Assembly: GCF_030867095.1 (NCBI RefSeq)
Contig: NC_081824.1
Span: forward strand, 236,928,719 to 236,992,718
Direction of reading: 5' to 3'
Origin: Alligator mississippiensis
Taxonomy: Eukaryota; Chordata; Crocodylia; Alligatoridae
DNA: 64,000 nt
Part shown: positions 22,635 to 33,985 of the stretch, in pieces
How the letters are laid out: each line of letters begins with the position of its first letter
How positions within the stretch are numbered: the first letter of the stretch is position 1
Translations under genes and position numbers: made by a program
The notes under the pieces: model-generated
What the model saw: the letters and a program-made list of their open reading frames with translations, nothing else
What the model was told of the DNA's origin: nothing
Database searches by the model: none

Positions 22635-23572
22635 TGTCACAGAGCACTGGGGTGCCCTGTGCCTGAGGAAAGAAACTGCTAGAGAGGGAGCACAGCTGTG
22701 GGTTGCTGGGGCAACTAATGAGTCGGCTGACCAGAAAGGGCAGGGCCTGGCCCTTATAAAGTCAAGAACCAGAGGCCTGAGGCAGTTCCCTTCCAGCAGC
22801 CAGAGAGGCAGGAGCTCTGCGAGCAATGATGTGAGGAGAAGCCTGACTGGAGGTACTGCTGGCAGAAAAAGGGAGCAGCTCCAAGATGCTGGAGCAATGT
22901 TGTTGTAGCCAGGTGGCTTATGTTTGAGTTATAGCCAAGAGGCTCAAGTTTGTTGCTTTGTTAAGACCGGTGGTTTGGGTGAGGCTATTAGGGGTTGGAG
23001 GAGGCCTCATAGGAAACCCACAGTAGCGTGGGGATCCAGGCGCCAGTGAGGGCGCAGTTTACGGGGTGCATAGACCCCAGCCCCAGAGAAAGGTGTCTGA
23101 AGAACCCCAGGGTGGGCGGAGCGAGCCCCAGGGAGGGGGCAGCATTGCAAGGCCCAAGTTTGGGCACTGGGAGCCCCTGATGGGCTTCCTATAAATGTGG
23201 CCCCCTAAGTGGGGCATGGCGAGACCCAGAGAAGGGGCCGCATTTTTGGGAGGCCCAAGTTGGGCACCAGAAAGCCCCAGGAAGGGGGCAGCACAGGGAA
23301 GAAGGCCCAGGGAGAATGGTAAGGGGCCATATAGGGAGAGAATAGAATTAAGACAACAGTGATTACATCTGTGAGGTTTGGGCTGCAGTATTGGGGAGGA
23401 AAAGAGCTGCAGACAGTGCCCCCTAGTGGAGGGGGCAGGACAAGGGCAGCCTCCCCTAATTAATTAATTATTCAATTAAGATCAAGGCATGGCAGAAGAG
23501 AAAGCAGGCAGTTGCCCAGTGACAGGTGTGTTGGGCCATATTAAGGGTGGCCTAGAGTGACAACCTGTCACA
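22635..23572 (+). mobile_element. LTR of an endogenous retrovirus (solo), family A
   Basis: About 938 bp, starting TGTCACAGAGCACTGG and ending ACAACCTGTCACA. A TATA box (TATAAA) is at 22755-22760. The 3' half shares a diagnostic order with the LTRs at 49607-50538 and 59391-60351: GGGCTG, GAGGAAAAGAGC, GCAGACAGTGCCCCCT, then an AT-rich ATTAATTAATTA stretch. Flanking bases (GCAGG and AGGTC or CAAGG) do not give a convincing 5-bp duplication, so the ends may be off by a few bases or mutated. No proviral genes are present. Confidence 0.7.
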
Positions 23573-23879
23573 AGGTCACTGGGTGAACTAAGTACTGCAA
23601 GATACCAAAGCTCTCCCTGACTAGTATGGTAAATACAAGTGTAGGGCCAGGCTCCAATCCCATGAACACTGGCTTACATTCTGCACTCACTTCCTTGTGA
23701 TGACTCTTATATCAGTTATGAAGTGCTGTAAATGAAAGCAGAATTTGGCCCAGAGTCCTATGCACAGCAGTGAAAGGGTGGAAGAGGTGTCAACTCTTCT
23801 GATCTGTGGCTGTTACAATAATGTAAGTGAGAATTAGAACCTCATTTGAGAGGGATTTTTTTTGAGGGAGTTGACTTTA

Positions 23880-24045
23880 TGCATTAGCAGGGCCTTACAG
23901 TTGACTAGCTCACTCTTGCACATGGGCTTGCATGTCCACATTTTGCAGAGGGAGGACTGAAGCCCAGGAGAGATCATGTAGTTTGTGCAAAGGCAGGAGA
24001 AGCAGAGCAAGGAACAGCACTCGGTTCTGAACCATTACTCCAGTG
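23880..24045. repeat. MIR/CORE-SINE-like fragment
   Basis: The order ttttgcagagggaggactga, gcccaggagagatcatg, gcaaaggcagg, gcagagcaaggaaca, gttctgaaccattactcc follows the core-to-tail layout of CORE-SINEs (MIR type) with many substitutions. It is an old copy and the call is by pattern only. Confidence 0.4.
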
Positions 24046-24328
24046 CTATGGCTCCTTGGCCCTGAGCAGAGGCAAACAGCTCTGAGTAAAGGCTCCTGGG
24101 TTGTTTGGTTTGTTTGTTTTTGTTTTTGGGTGTCTTCCTTTTGCTAGGGGAGGATTTTTTTTTTCTTGTTGTGAAATGAAAATTTTTTTGGGGGGGAGGG
24201 GGTATTTCTATTGCATTTCTTCTGTGGCTAGAGAGATGCAGAGAGGGCTGCAGACATCTACCAGTTTTTTGATCAACCTTGCAGTTCTGGGGGGGAAAAA
24301 TGTATACAAAACAAACCCAACCCAACTT

Positions 24329-24345
24329 CCCCCCCCCCCCCCCCC
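24329..24345 (+). repeat. poly(C) run
   Basis: Seventeen consecutive C. Confidence 0.9.
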
Positions 24346-25040
24346 ACATGTCTTGTACTGGTGCATTAAGCCAAATGCCTATTGGCCATCATGAAATATA
24401 TTTCTGCCCAGTAAATTATTTTTAATAGATGTAATTATATATAATTTTCATGTTTGCCAATTTGGATCAGTCACAGATTGACAGAAAGGCAAGTTTCCAA
24501 ATAAGCATCCAAGGGGGATTATTATGGATATGCTGTGCCAGCCTCTTTTCAGAAGCTGATTATTTATTATTATGAAATAACTAATTCCTTAATAGACAGT
24601 TTATGTGCTCAGATCTTTAGCCCTAAGCGCAATAAATTAAACTCCCACAGAAAAAAGGGAATAGATAGATGTGAGGCTCACTGTATGGACTATGGAATCT
24701 TATTGTACATATCTTAAAAACTAGCTGAACAAATGGTTTACAATGCACTGTACCTAATCATTGTTCAAGATAGGCTTCAAGGTAAAGGGAAGTGGACACT
24801 GAATGGTGGTTTTTTTCCAGTTCAGTATACACCCTTCAAGTCCAGATTCAAGTGTAGAGGCTCAATAAGGCCTGCAAATGACCAGCTGGGTCTTTTACAG
24901 GTAGAAGAAGACAGGCAGAGATCCTCAGCTTCTCCTGTCTTTGGCACTTATTTGCAATGCAAGGAACAAAATGACACTGAGATAAGCGCCAGGTTTGCAG
25001 GTCCTGTTTGCCACTAAATAAAAAGCATTCAGCAGTAAAA

Positions 25041-25105
25041 TTGTTTGTTTGTTTGTTTGTTTGTTTGTTTGTTTGTTTGTTTGTTTGTTTGTTTGTTTGT
25101 TTGTT
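25041..25105 (+). repeat. (TTTG)n microsatellite
   Basis: About 16 uninterrupted TTTG/TGTT units over 65 bp, about 250 bp downstream of the sushi exon on the gene strand (CAAA units there). Likely polymorphic in length. Confidence 0.95.
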
Positions 25106-25358
25106 AAAATGAGCCCCACCACCTCCCATGTACTTATTATTCAAGAAGTTGGAGCTTGGGCAATAACATGACAAGCCAAAGAGAGGCAATAGATGAAATG
25201 AGAATTCAGGTTATGAATTAGTCTTTCTTGCACAGAAAATATACTTCATGTAACTGTGACATGATCTGTATGTCCTTCCCAAGGCCTATGCAGACCCACT
25301 TGATGACATGAGGAAAGGCTCATCCACTCAAACCAAAGAAATGAACAGACAAAAGTAC

Positions 25359-25529
25359 CTTTGCATTGAGGTTCCTCTCCAGTCCAGCTGCCGTTTGCTT
25401 GACACACTCGAGTGCTAGAACCAATGAGCTGAAAACCAGGTTTGCAGGTGAAATGGACTTCATGGTCCACCAAGTACTTGGTACCAAACTTTTTGCCATC
25501 CATAGGGGCTTCCAGTGCAGGACAGGACA
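25359..25529 (-). CDS. FBLN7: FBLN7 exon: sushi (CCP) domain
   Basis: A 171-nt exon encoding one complement-control-protein module: VSCPALEAPMDGKKFGTKYL, VDHEVHFTCKPGFQLIGSST, RVCQANGSWTGEEPQCK. It has the four sushi cysteines, the conserved G-x-W before the last Cys, and an N-glycosylation sequon (NGS). Among fibulins only fibulin-7 carries a sushi domain, which makes this exon the strongest evidence for the identity of the gene. The acceptor is CTTTTGCAG/TG and the donor AAAG/GTACTT. It is phase 1 on both sides, as usual for exon-shuffled sushi modules. Confidence 0.98.
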
Positions 25530-25659
25530 CTGCAAAAGCATAGTTGGAAATTAAATACACAGCTAGCTGTGCCCAGGGACACAGTGCACAGTCTGCAGAG
25601 GGTCATGCTGATCCCTGCTGATGAGTATTCTCCCAAACTGTAATAACCAAGGAGCCACT

Positions 25660-25684
25660 TCCTCCTCCTCCTCCTCCTCCTCCT
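25660..25684 (+). repeat. (TCC)n microsatellite
   Basis: Eight TCC units, 130 bp upstream of the sushi exon on the gene strand (GGA there). Confidence 0.9.
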
Positions 25685-26331
25685 ATTTTTCAAGCCTGAA
25701 AGAATATGGCAAGCTGCTGCCTGGTTTCTGGTTTAGTGAGGCAAGATGCCTCATTAAAGGTCAGCAGAGCTGCTGTGACAAATCTGTGTACAGTGTGGTG
25801 ATTGTCAACTTATTCAATGCTTCTCATGTTTAAATAGGGGAAGACCCAGTGGCTGATGTGGACTCATGCAAAAGGGAATTTCCCAAAGAGCAGCCAATGC
25901 CACTGCCTTTACTCATGGTGAACAAGACCAATGTATGTGAGTGGCTCCTGTGGCATATTTATGGAGGGAGAATAATTTAATAGTTTCCAAGGACCTTAGA
26001 CTCTGTCCCAAACTCTACTGCATGATATCAGATATGGCAATAAAGAACACATGAGAAATGCACAGATTAAGCATCTGCTTTGTGAGCCCATTTGCTCGCC
26101 ATCATGCCTTACAGTATCTGCTTCTGGCTGAAAACAAGAAAAGAAAGTAAAATATTGACTCTTCTCAAGGACTGTAACACCATCTGCAGAAAGCTAAGGG
26201 GCTGAGGCAGTAAAGTGTGTTTAGTCATCTTAGCACCTGGAAGGTTAGTCAGGCAGGAGGGGGAAAAAAAAAAAAAAAAAAGAAAAGGGCGCATCTACAT
26301 ATCACCCCACAGCAACACTGTTTCTGAACCA

Positions 26332-26365
26332 TGCTTTAGTACTTCCTTTTGGAAGTACTAAAGCA
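26332..26365. repeat. perfect 15-bp hairpin
   Basis: TGCTTTAGTACTTCC at 26332-26346 and its exact inverse at 26351-26365, loop TTTT. It lies within the TIR element. Confidence 0.95.
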
Positions 26366-26515
26366 CAGTGCAGTAACTGCCTAGATTGCACCACATGCAC
26401 AGTTAGTTTTAGCCACTACTTCGCCATAGCAGAGTGCTAAAATGGGGGTGTGTGCAAAGTGTGAAGGAAAAGAAAGGTAAGAAAAAGAAAAGGGGGAGAA
26501 AAAAAAAAAAGCAGC

Positions 26516-26868
26516 GCAGGCTCAGGGGTAATCTGATGGCCACCTATAAGTTTATCTGGGGGAACGTTTGTTCACCAGAGCGCCCCAAGGGATGACGACT
26601 AGGTCAAACGGTCATAAACTACTACAAGACCATTTCAGGCTGGACATAAGGAAGAATTTCTTTACTGTCCGAGCCCCTAAGGTCTGGAACAGCCTGCCAC
26701 CAGAGGTGGTTCAAGTGTCTACATTGAACACCTTCAAGATGAAACTGGATGCTTATCCTGCTGGGATCCTATGACCCCAGCTGACTTCCTGCCCTTTGGG
26801 AAGGGGGCTGGACTCGATGGTCTTCCAAGGTCCCTTCCAGCCCTAATGTCTATGAAATTTATGAAAGT
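26516..26868 (+). mobile_element. CR1 LINE 3' fragment, nested
   Basis: The frame at 26568-26774 shows the CR1 ORF2 C-terminal signature ([20 protein letters not shown], then [18 protein letters not shown]). It is followed by the 3' UTR with gctggactcgatggtcttcc and a TCTATGAAATTTATGA tail. The 5' end is truncated inside the C-terminal part of ORF2. It is inserted in the TIR element at 26287-26972. Confidence 0.9.
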
Positions 26869-28129
26869 AGCTGCTGGTCACCTGTAGACTGATGGGATCA
26901 CGTTACCACAGCATGTCATACAGCAATGTAGTATGTTGCTATGGTGATGTAGGGTGATGTGTAGATGTGCCCAAAGTGTCACAGAAACCCAGCTCTGTGG
27001 TACCAGGATTCTGAACAATCCCCAGAGTTATGACTGCAATATCCAAATCTGTCATCTTGTTTATCTCGGCTCTGAAAAGCCATGACCTGTCTGAAGGGCT
27101 TGATAGTAGGCATTAAGGAGGGAGCCAACTATTGCAGTCCGATTGTGCAGTTATATAAGCTGCCAATCCCTGATGCTGTAAATTGCCACAGAAGCCCATT
27201 TGTGCTAGTGGTAAAATTGGTCAATTCATAGTAGAGAAGGTGGCAAGACAGAACAAGATACTCTTCCATATGTTTTGTGCAACATCCTATTAATTGATGT
27301 AATCTCTCTTTTATATAAAGTCCTAAAAGGCTCTTTGAGGGCTGATTGTGAGTAAAATACTTGCTACCACTGATTCCAATAGATATTAGATCTTTCATGC
27401 AGACAAATGATGTTAAAAATTGTTATTTAGGTTAAGGGCCAGACTTATGGATGTCCATACATATGTTGTTCGGTCTCCATGAGTCTCCTGCCTGTGCAAT
27501 GAACAAGGCACGGAGTTCAGTTATAGCCTCTGCCATAATGTACTATGATATCAGCAGTGATGGGCACAGAGGATCTATAGTTCAGTGGCCTAGGTAAAAG
27601 TGCTATGCAGACACACAGTCCATCCTGTGTGTCTTTCTACAAGAAGTACAGGCCCTGCAGCAGCAAGCAAAACCACTTAGAAGAGCTTTGCAGGCTGCTA
27701 CAGTTAACCTTTAAAATGACTGATCATGCTGACTGGTGTTAGAAGATTTTAGGTGATCATTTTTTTTTTTGTGGCAGCAACTGAGGGAGGCAAGAGAATT
27801 TGGGAAGATGTTCTCAGAAGAACAGCAGAGAAGAAGGCAGGGAGTAGTCTGTCAGTGAGGGGAATGAAAGGGGCATTGTTGTGGTGTCTACTGAGGATAG
27901 GAAGTATGGAGGGAAGGCCAGGTGGAAGCTGCTGGCCTCAGTAGGCAAGTCAGGTATGGGGCCTCCTTGAATGCCAATGATAGATACCCTGAGTATGGGA
28001 TGAGTGTCCTGTGAACTTTCAGAGTACCCTGCTTCTGCTCAAAGCTGATAAGCAGGGATCTGGGTTTTCCAGTCACTGCAGCAAAAAACTGATTTCCTCA
28101 TTTGAAGGAGAAAAATGCAGAAAATGGCA

Positions 28130-29420
28130 GGTTTCCCTCCCTTTTCAAACTGGCAGAGATGCAGCCTGCAAGGGGCTGGCGGGAGTGGGAGGAGGGCGAT
28201 CAGGCAGAGGGCACCGTGTGCATGCACGTGGCAGCCAGGCAGCATGGAGATCAGCTCCCTGCAGATAAGTGGGGGGGAGGATTCAAGCCCCCATAGGGAG
28301 GGAGGGAGGGAGTTGTGTAGGGCTGGGCGGAGGGTGCTGCCCAGTGGGGCTGGTGCATGGGGCCTATGGCTTGGGACCTGGGCAGAGCGTGGAATGGAAT
28401 CATGGGTGGCTTGTCCAGGGGGTGGTGGGGGGACAGCTCCTGACCACTGTGTGCACTCCCAGGGTAAGAGGCATGGGTAAGCACATGTCCCCCTGGTTTT
28501 GTGGATGGGGCGGGAGTGGATGCGGGCTGCTCACTGTGGGCTCCGCCTACCCACCCTGCTGCCCTCCCACTGGGGCCTGCAGGACCCAGCATAGCAGGGC
28601 AGGGAGCCTTAGTGCCACCACTGGGAGCACTGCACCACCATGGTGAGGTGCCCCCTGCCCACCTGGCAGAAGCAGGAGTGATGGTGCAGTGTTGTGCCCC
28701 CCAACTACTGCTGGACAGGCAGGGAACACCTTGCCATGGCAGTGCAGGGATCCCAGTGGCAGCACCAAGCCTCCCTGCCCCACTCTGCCCTCCCATACTG
28801 GGTCCCATCTGCTGGGCTGTGGAAGCCCCCAGGGAGAGGCTAGGAGGGTTGGGAGCCATGAGCCTGCAGCTGCCAGCCTGTATCCATGCCCTGCCATGGG
28901 CTCCTCTCAAGCTGTAACACCCATGAGGGAAGGAGAAACTGGGCTCCGCGCTCTACTCAGGCCACAGAAACCACCACCTCTCACAGGCAGCCAGGGCTTG
29001 GGCACTGCTGAGGACAGCAGGGGCCTGTAGAGCCAGGTCCCTGGCCCCATAGCCCTGACAGTTGGGGGCTCCCACCACTGGAGGGGGCTGTGGGGGGAGT
29101 GAGGGGCACTGGCAGAGTTGGCAGGGCTGTTGGTTAGAAGTGAGGGACACCAGCAGGGCCAGGGGGCTGTGGGTGGGGAGTGAGGTATACTGGCAGGGCT
29201 GGGTGGGCCATGAATGAGGGGTGCTGGCAGGGCTGTGGGTTTGGAGTTAGGGCACCAGCAGGGTTGGGGGGCTGTGGCTTGGGAGTGAGGGGTAATGACA
29301 TGGGCAAGGCATCGGCATATCAAGGTTGCTCAGCACCACAAAGCAGTGTGGGGAGAGGGGGGAGGGTCAGAAACCCACAGCTGGACCCGTGTCCTGCTGA
29401 GCAAAGGGAGCAGGGAGATC
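28130..29420. other. GC-rich intronic block, origin unclear
   Basis: A 1.3-kb GC-rich island in an AT-rich intron. It has long but unrecognisable open frames on both strands (up to 219 codons on minus, 28251-28910) with Pro/Ala/Gly-rich, low-information content. Parts (acatgtccccctggttttgt, ggcgggagtgg, gcgggctgct near 28480-28540) resemble 58370-58420 in layout, which suggests a dispersed repeat. It ends in a minisatellite. I see no splice-flanked exon and do not call a gene. Confidence 0.5.
29084..29315 (+). repeat. degenerate minisatellite, about 40-bp unit
   Basis: About six imperfect units, each of the form GGGCTGTGG, GGAGTGAGG, GCACTGGCAGGGC. The units begin near 29085, 29124, 29166, 29206 (short), 29231 and 29270. 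Divergence between units is high, so it is old. Confidence 0.7.
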
Positions 29421-29596
29421 TCTGATTTTTCCATGATGAACCCAAAATCAAACACCAAAACTTGTAGGTATTTAGAATTTATTTTATTATTTTAATTGGA
29501 GAATTTGTGGGTTGTTTTTTTTTATCGGAGAATCTGCAAATTTTAAACAGAGAAACCTTATCAGCATGAATCTGTTACCTCATGGTATCTAATAAC

Positions 29597-30014
29597 TAGG
29601 GGTCTACCAAACTCAAGGCAGCTGCTAGCCAATTTCATGAACAGATTCCCTGGGCCAGCAGCCATTTTCTTGGTCTAAGCGTGGTGGGCCCCTTCAAGCC
29701 TCTGATTGGCTGAGGGCCCCTGGTGGCCCGTCTTTCACTACTGACTGGCTTCGAGGGCTGCCTGTCATATGGTCCTACCCCTTGCTGCCAGTTGGTGGCG
29801 GGGGGGGGGGGGGGGTAATCAGTGTTGAAGGATAGAGGTGGCAACTATCTTGCTATGTCAACAGTCTCCCTCTCCCCAGCAGGCCAGAGCCAACATTTTA
29901 TTTTCAGTAAGCTTTTTTTTTTTTTTTTCCAGGGAGCCTGTGCTTTTTTGCAGAGCCCACCCTAAATCATGGTTACCATGAAAATCACAAAATCTCAATT
30001 TGGGTAGATCCTTA
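29597..30014. mobile_element. hAT-like MITE with near-perfect 8-bp duplication
   Basis: The element begins TAGGGGTCTACC and ends with the inverse of TAAGGATCTACC (10 of 12 match). Flanks are CTAATAAC (29589-29596) and CTGATACC (30015-30022), identical at 6 of 8 positions. The interior contains a run of 16 G (29800-29815) and a T run. There is no coding capacity. Confidence 0.65.
29800..29815 (+). repeat. poly(G) run
   Basis: Sixteen consecutive G within the hAT-like MITE. Confidence 0.9.
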
Positions 30015-30879
30015 CTGATACCATCCAATGGTCAAGGGACACCTATGTCAAGCACATTATGGTCCATCACCAGTATGATGACAGCCAGTCAAGACCACCC
30101 ACCAGAAATGAGAGTGAGAAGACAGACTGAACCTCTCTGCCCCCAGGCACATAATAGACTTACAAAGACTGTTAATGCCCTTGAATATTTCCAACCCCAA
30201 CTGAACACCACATACTAAAACCACTATTTAAGAATGTCTTACACCCCTACAACTCTACATTAATATTATTAATATGCATGGAGTCTTGTCTTTTCTTCCC
30301 ATGGCATCACACTGAAACTTCCTAGCCACTCTACCCTGGGCTATCGTAGGCTGAATGACTAACTGCATTTCTTAGACTTCATTAATATACATCAACTATG
30401 TACCCATGTAGCTACTATGTGACTTGTAACTCTAAAAAAATATGGTTATTACATGGCTTTGTAAACTTTTTCTCAATACTGTTTTTAATCTAAACTGTCC
30501 TGGAAGGTGGTTGGGCTGCAGCAGCATTAATCAAGGAGCTATTGTAAGGGCCTGCTGGAATGCCAGAAAGCTAGACTGTCCCTTTCTGAGGCATGCCAGG
30601 AGGATTTTCAGAGCCAGGCCCCAGACTTTGCAGCAGAGGCTTTGCAGCAAGATGTGAAACAATGCTCCCCAGAAAGCGTGTAGGAGTATACAGCCTGAGA
30701 GCACATGTCAAGTGTTTGCCCTTCCCTGCCCCAGCTCTAGCCAAACTTCCTGCCCTCTATTCCCTGCTCCACATATCCCATTTTTTCCCCTCTGGTGTCT
30801 AACTGCCCTGCTCATGTGTGCACTTGTTTGTTGTGTGAGTGTGCACGTGAAATCTACTCTCTCCCACACTCTTTCTCCT

Positions 30880-30892
30880 CCCCCCCCCCCCC
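30880..30892 (+). repeat. poly(C) run
   Basis: Thirteen consecutive C after a CT-rich lead-in. Confidence 0.85.
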
Positions 30893-31476
30893 AATACTTT
30901 TGGACAAAAAGGACACTGCTTTAACTGAAGGGGTGAGTTTAAGGCTGTTTAACAGAGTGGGTGGGCCTGTGTGTGGACATGTTGGAGGGTTCAAACCTGT
31001 CTGTACAGGGTTAGCTTGCCCCAGCTGAAGGGAAGTGTTCACAGGTTAGTTAAACCAGGGCAAACCTATGAGTAAGGGGGAGGGGGGAGAGAAGGGAGGG
31101 GAGAGAGGTGGGGACAAAGAGAAGAGGCAGGGTGATCACTTCTTCCATTACTACCATCTCGCCTGAGCCTCCTTCAGACACTGCTGGCTTTGCTCTTAGG
31201 GCACAGATGGAAGTGACAATTTTTGCCTGATCTGGCCCCAGATAGCCAGAAAGCTGTTTGGTCACAGTCTACAACCATGACCAAACAGAAGTACATAGCT
31301 TCAGACTGCTTTAAAAGGGCCCAATCCCACAAAAATCTGAACCCTTATTGCATGAGGGTTCAGATAAACATGCTCCAAAACTTGTCTGTGAAGCTCCTAG
31401 CCTGTCACTGTTTCCTCAGGTGGAAGGGGTGGTGCTCCAATGCACCCACCCCACCCTCCAGCACTGGATGGGGAAC

Positions 31477-31477
<1 letters not shown>

Positions 31478-31508
<31 letters not shown>

Positions 31509-31518
31509 AAAAAAAAAA
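31478..31518 (+). repeat. C21-A20 compound homopolymer
   Basis: Twenty-one C (31478-31498) are followed directly by twenty A (31499-31518). Assembly length may not be exact. Confidence 0.9.
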
Positions 31519-32124
31519 GCTCTCTCCACTCCCTTTTCCCTCGTCCCTTTCTAAAAACAGCATCAGGATGGGATGGGGTGTGGTGTTGCTACAGAGACTG
31601 GGCTGCAGGCTCACAGCAAGCAGCTGCATTCCCCAACTCCCAGACACAACAGTGAACTTCTGTTTGTTCCAGGAGATCATTGCATCTCATAGTGCTTCCT
31701 GCAAAGTGCTGAGAGTTGCAGTGGGGAGCTGCTTTTCAATCTGCGCCCTTCTGTCTTTTCTGTTTCTTGCTATTCTCTGTCTTTCATCAGCTTAACATTG
31801 ACCTGGGAAACTCCAGGAAAATTCCTTTTCCAACTCATCTGCCTCATTCTTCCACCCCACAGATACACTACTGGGCCCAGGGCTGCACCTGCACTTTATC
31901 CCCCTGCCTCCCAAATACACTACTGGCTGAGTGGTTGCACCTGCCCTATGGTCAGGCAGCATGGGGCTGGACCTGCTGTGGCTAGCTCCTGGTGGGAGTG
32001 CCAGAATGGTGCACCTTCTAATTTGGTGCCAGAGGATGGTGTGCAGATCACTTTGCCTATTAGACTATTGGTTCTTCACTTCCCTGTGTTTCTCTTTCTC
32101 AAGTCTCTTTCACACCTCTCCCCG

Positions 32125-32140
32125 CCCCCCCCCCCCCCCC
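32125..32140 (+). repeat. poly(C) run
   Basis: Sixteen consecutive C in a pyrimidine-rich stretch. Confidence 0.85.
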
Positions 32141-33249
32141 ACACTTTTGCTTTTCCCTTTCCCCCCTCAGTTGATGAACAGGCTGTCTCAGGCCTCAGTT
32201 CATCCTCTCTGCACCAATTCTTCCCTATACTAACACTACCCTTCCCCATGGTCAACTAATGACACGCCAACCACTGACATCCCTGTTCTCTTAGGAGCTT
32301 CTCTACCAACTCCTTCCACTTGCCACCCAGGTGCTGCAAACAGCTCTTTCTCAGGGACTGAGGACTCCAATCAAAAGTCCCACCTAAGTGCCACTTCAGG
32401 CAGGGCCAGCCCACAATTTTTTTGGGTCCCCCTGCAAGATAATAGTTTTGGGGCCCCCTGATCCATTGAAAAATGAATCCCACTCCTAGGCACTTCCCTA
32501 CACTGAACACAAGGAGAGTGAGCTCAGGTGCTTAATGCAGGGTCATAGATTCCCCTACAGCAGTCAGGTGCTTTAGGCCTATGTGGATTCAGTCCTTGCT
32601 TCCCAACAACTCCATGGCCAGGAGGACAATAGGCTGCCAAGGCACAGATACTGTCTCCAGGAGTCAGGGGCAGACTGCTCTAGAATAAGGAGAGGGGACT
32701 TTTCTGCTCATACCCTGTCAGCCATTTCCAGAGTTAGATGCCATGGAGCCAAGCAGTGGTGCTATCTGTGGAGTAGTAGGGGTATGTGCAGTGGGAGCTC
32801 AGGTATCTCCTAGGATGGGCAGCTCTCAGCCTAGCTAGACAGGAATCAGCCAGGGGGCTGATTCCTGTTCCTTTAGTGGAGAACCCTGTGGAAAAGGCAT
32901 CAAGCTGAGTGTGAGTATGGAGGCTGAAAGAGGCTGCTCTGGAGGTGGTGTTCAGGATGAATGTGTATTATTTAAGGACTGTAATCTCACAAGGCAACTT
33001 GTGATAATTTTGTCTTACAAGTTCTCGAGAAGAAACCGATAAAGTGGGGATGATGGGCTAAGTGATCTTTCCCAGAGAGAGCTCTGGCTTGTTAGTAATA
33101 TTCATTTCACATATTCCCATGCAAGAATGAAGAAAATGGAGGGGTAACATCTGGGATGTTAGGTTTGATTTAGCACATAGTGAAGTTAATGTGAGATAAA
33201 GGATGATGGACTCTGCATTCTCTGTTACTACTCAAGAAAGAGACTTTGG

Positions 33250-33985
33250 AGTTATGATGCATCTTTTCTCAGAAAACTGGCTCAGTGCTTAGCTGTAGTT
33301 TGAAAGGCAAACAGACTGCTGAGAATATCAAGAAGGGAATTGAAAACAGGACAGAAAGTATTATTATTTCACCGACTTGAATAGTGCATGCAGTTCTGGT
33401 CTCCCCCACTTTTTCAGAAAGTTTTAACAGAACTAGAAAAGGAACAGAGAATGGCAACAAAGATAATCAGGGGCATGTGAAGGCTTTGAGAAAACATGAC
33501 TGAAGGTGGATATAACAGAGGGCTTTAAAATTATGAATGGTGCAGAGAAAGTAGGTAGGGATTCATTATGAATCATTTCTCACAATACTAGCAGTATGGG
33601 ACATACAATGAAGTTATTAGAAAGCAGATTCAAAGCAAAGAAAAGGAAGGGGGGAGGTTCCACAAAACATGTAATTAACTTGTGGGAGTCATTGCCACAG
33701 CATGTTGTAGAAGATGATAATTTAACCTGGTTCAAAAGAGGATTCAATAAATTCATCAGTTGGTTTTACACATGACAACTAAGGCTACAACCTCCAAATT
33801 AGGATTTCCACAGCCTATAAATGCTGGAAGCTGTAAGGGGGAAGGAGCAGGGGAGAGATCAGTCTAAATAGAACCTGCCTAAATACTCTTTTCTTTAGCA
33901 TCCATTCTGTGCCCCTGTAAAACACAGTGCCTGTGCTTGATGGGTCTGTGGTCTGACCCAGTGTGGCATCTCTTATATTCTTACT
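33250..33985 (+). mobile_element. old CR1/L3-type LINE 3' fragment
   Basis: The 3' end reads gatgggtctgtggtctgacc, cagtgtggcatctcttat, attctta, the conserved CR1/L3 end found across amniotes. Upstream, broken frames still show the ORF2 C-terminal pattern (frame remnants such as ANQTA, NIKKGIENRTESI). There are many stops and shifts, and the copy is clearly older than the other CR1 elements here. Confidence 0.65.

Larger units (their letters stand above)
18573..25358 (-). other. FBLN7 intron between sushi and EGF1 exons
   Basis: About 6.8 kb. It contains a palindromic SINE-like area (19150-19640), a SINE-like tail with a hammerhead-like core (20595-20715), a TG-rich/T-rich stretch (about 21615-21660), a solo LTR (22635-23572), a MIR/CORE-SINE-like fragment (about 23880-24045), a 17-C run and a (TTTG)n microsatellite. 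The rest is unremarkable AT-rich intron. Confidence 0.75.
26287..26972. mobile_element. TIR DNA transposon (MITE) interrupted by a CR1
   Basis: The left end GGGCGCATCTACATATCACC and the inverted right end GGGCACATCTACACATCACC match at 19 of 22 outer bases. The left half contains a perfect hairpin (26332-26365). The middle (about 26516-26868) is a CR1 3' end in plus orientation, so the host element was about 330 bp before the insertion. Flanks are A-rich and the target duplication is unclear. Confidence 0.7.

Noticed and set aside
24848..25189. Open frame with a long Lys-Gln-Thr-Asn repeat
   Set aside because: It is a translation of the (TTTG)n microsatellite at 25041-25105.
28251..28910. 219-codon minus-strand open frame
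   Set aside because: It is in the GC-rich block with equally long frames on the other strand. There is no domain, no splice context, and a low-information Pro/Ala/Ser/Gly composition.
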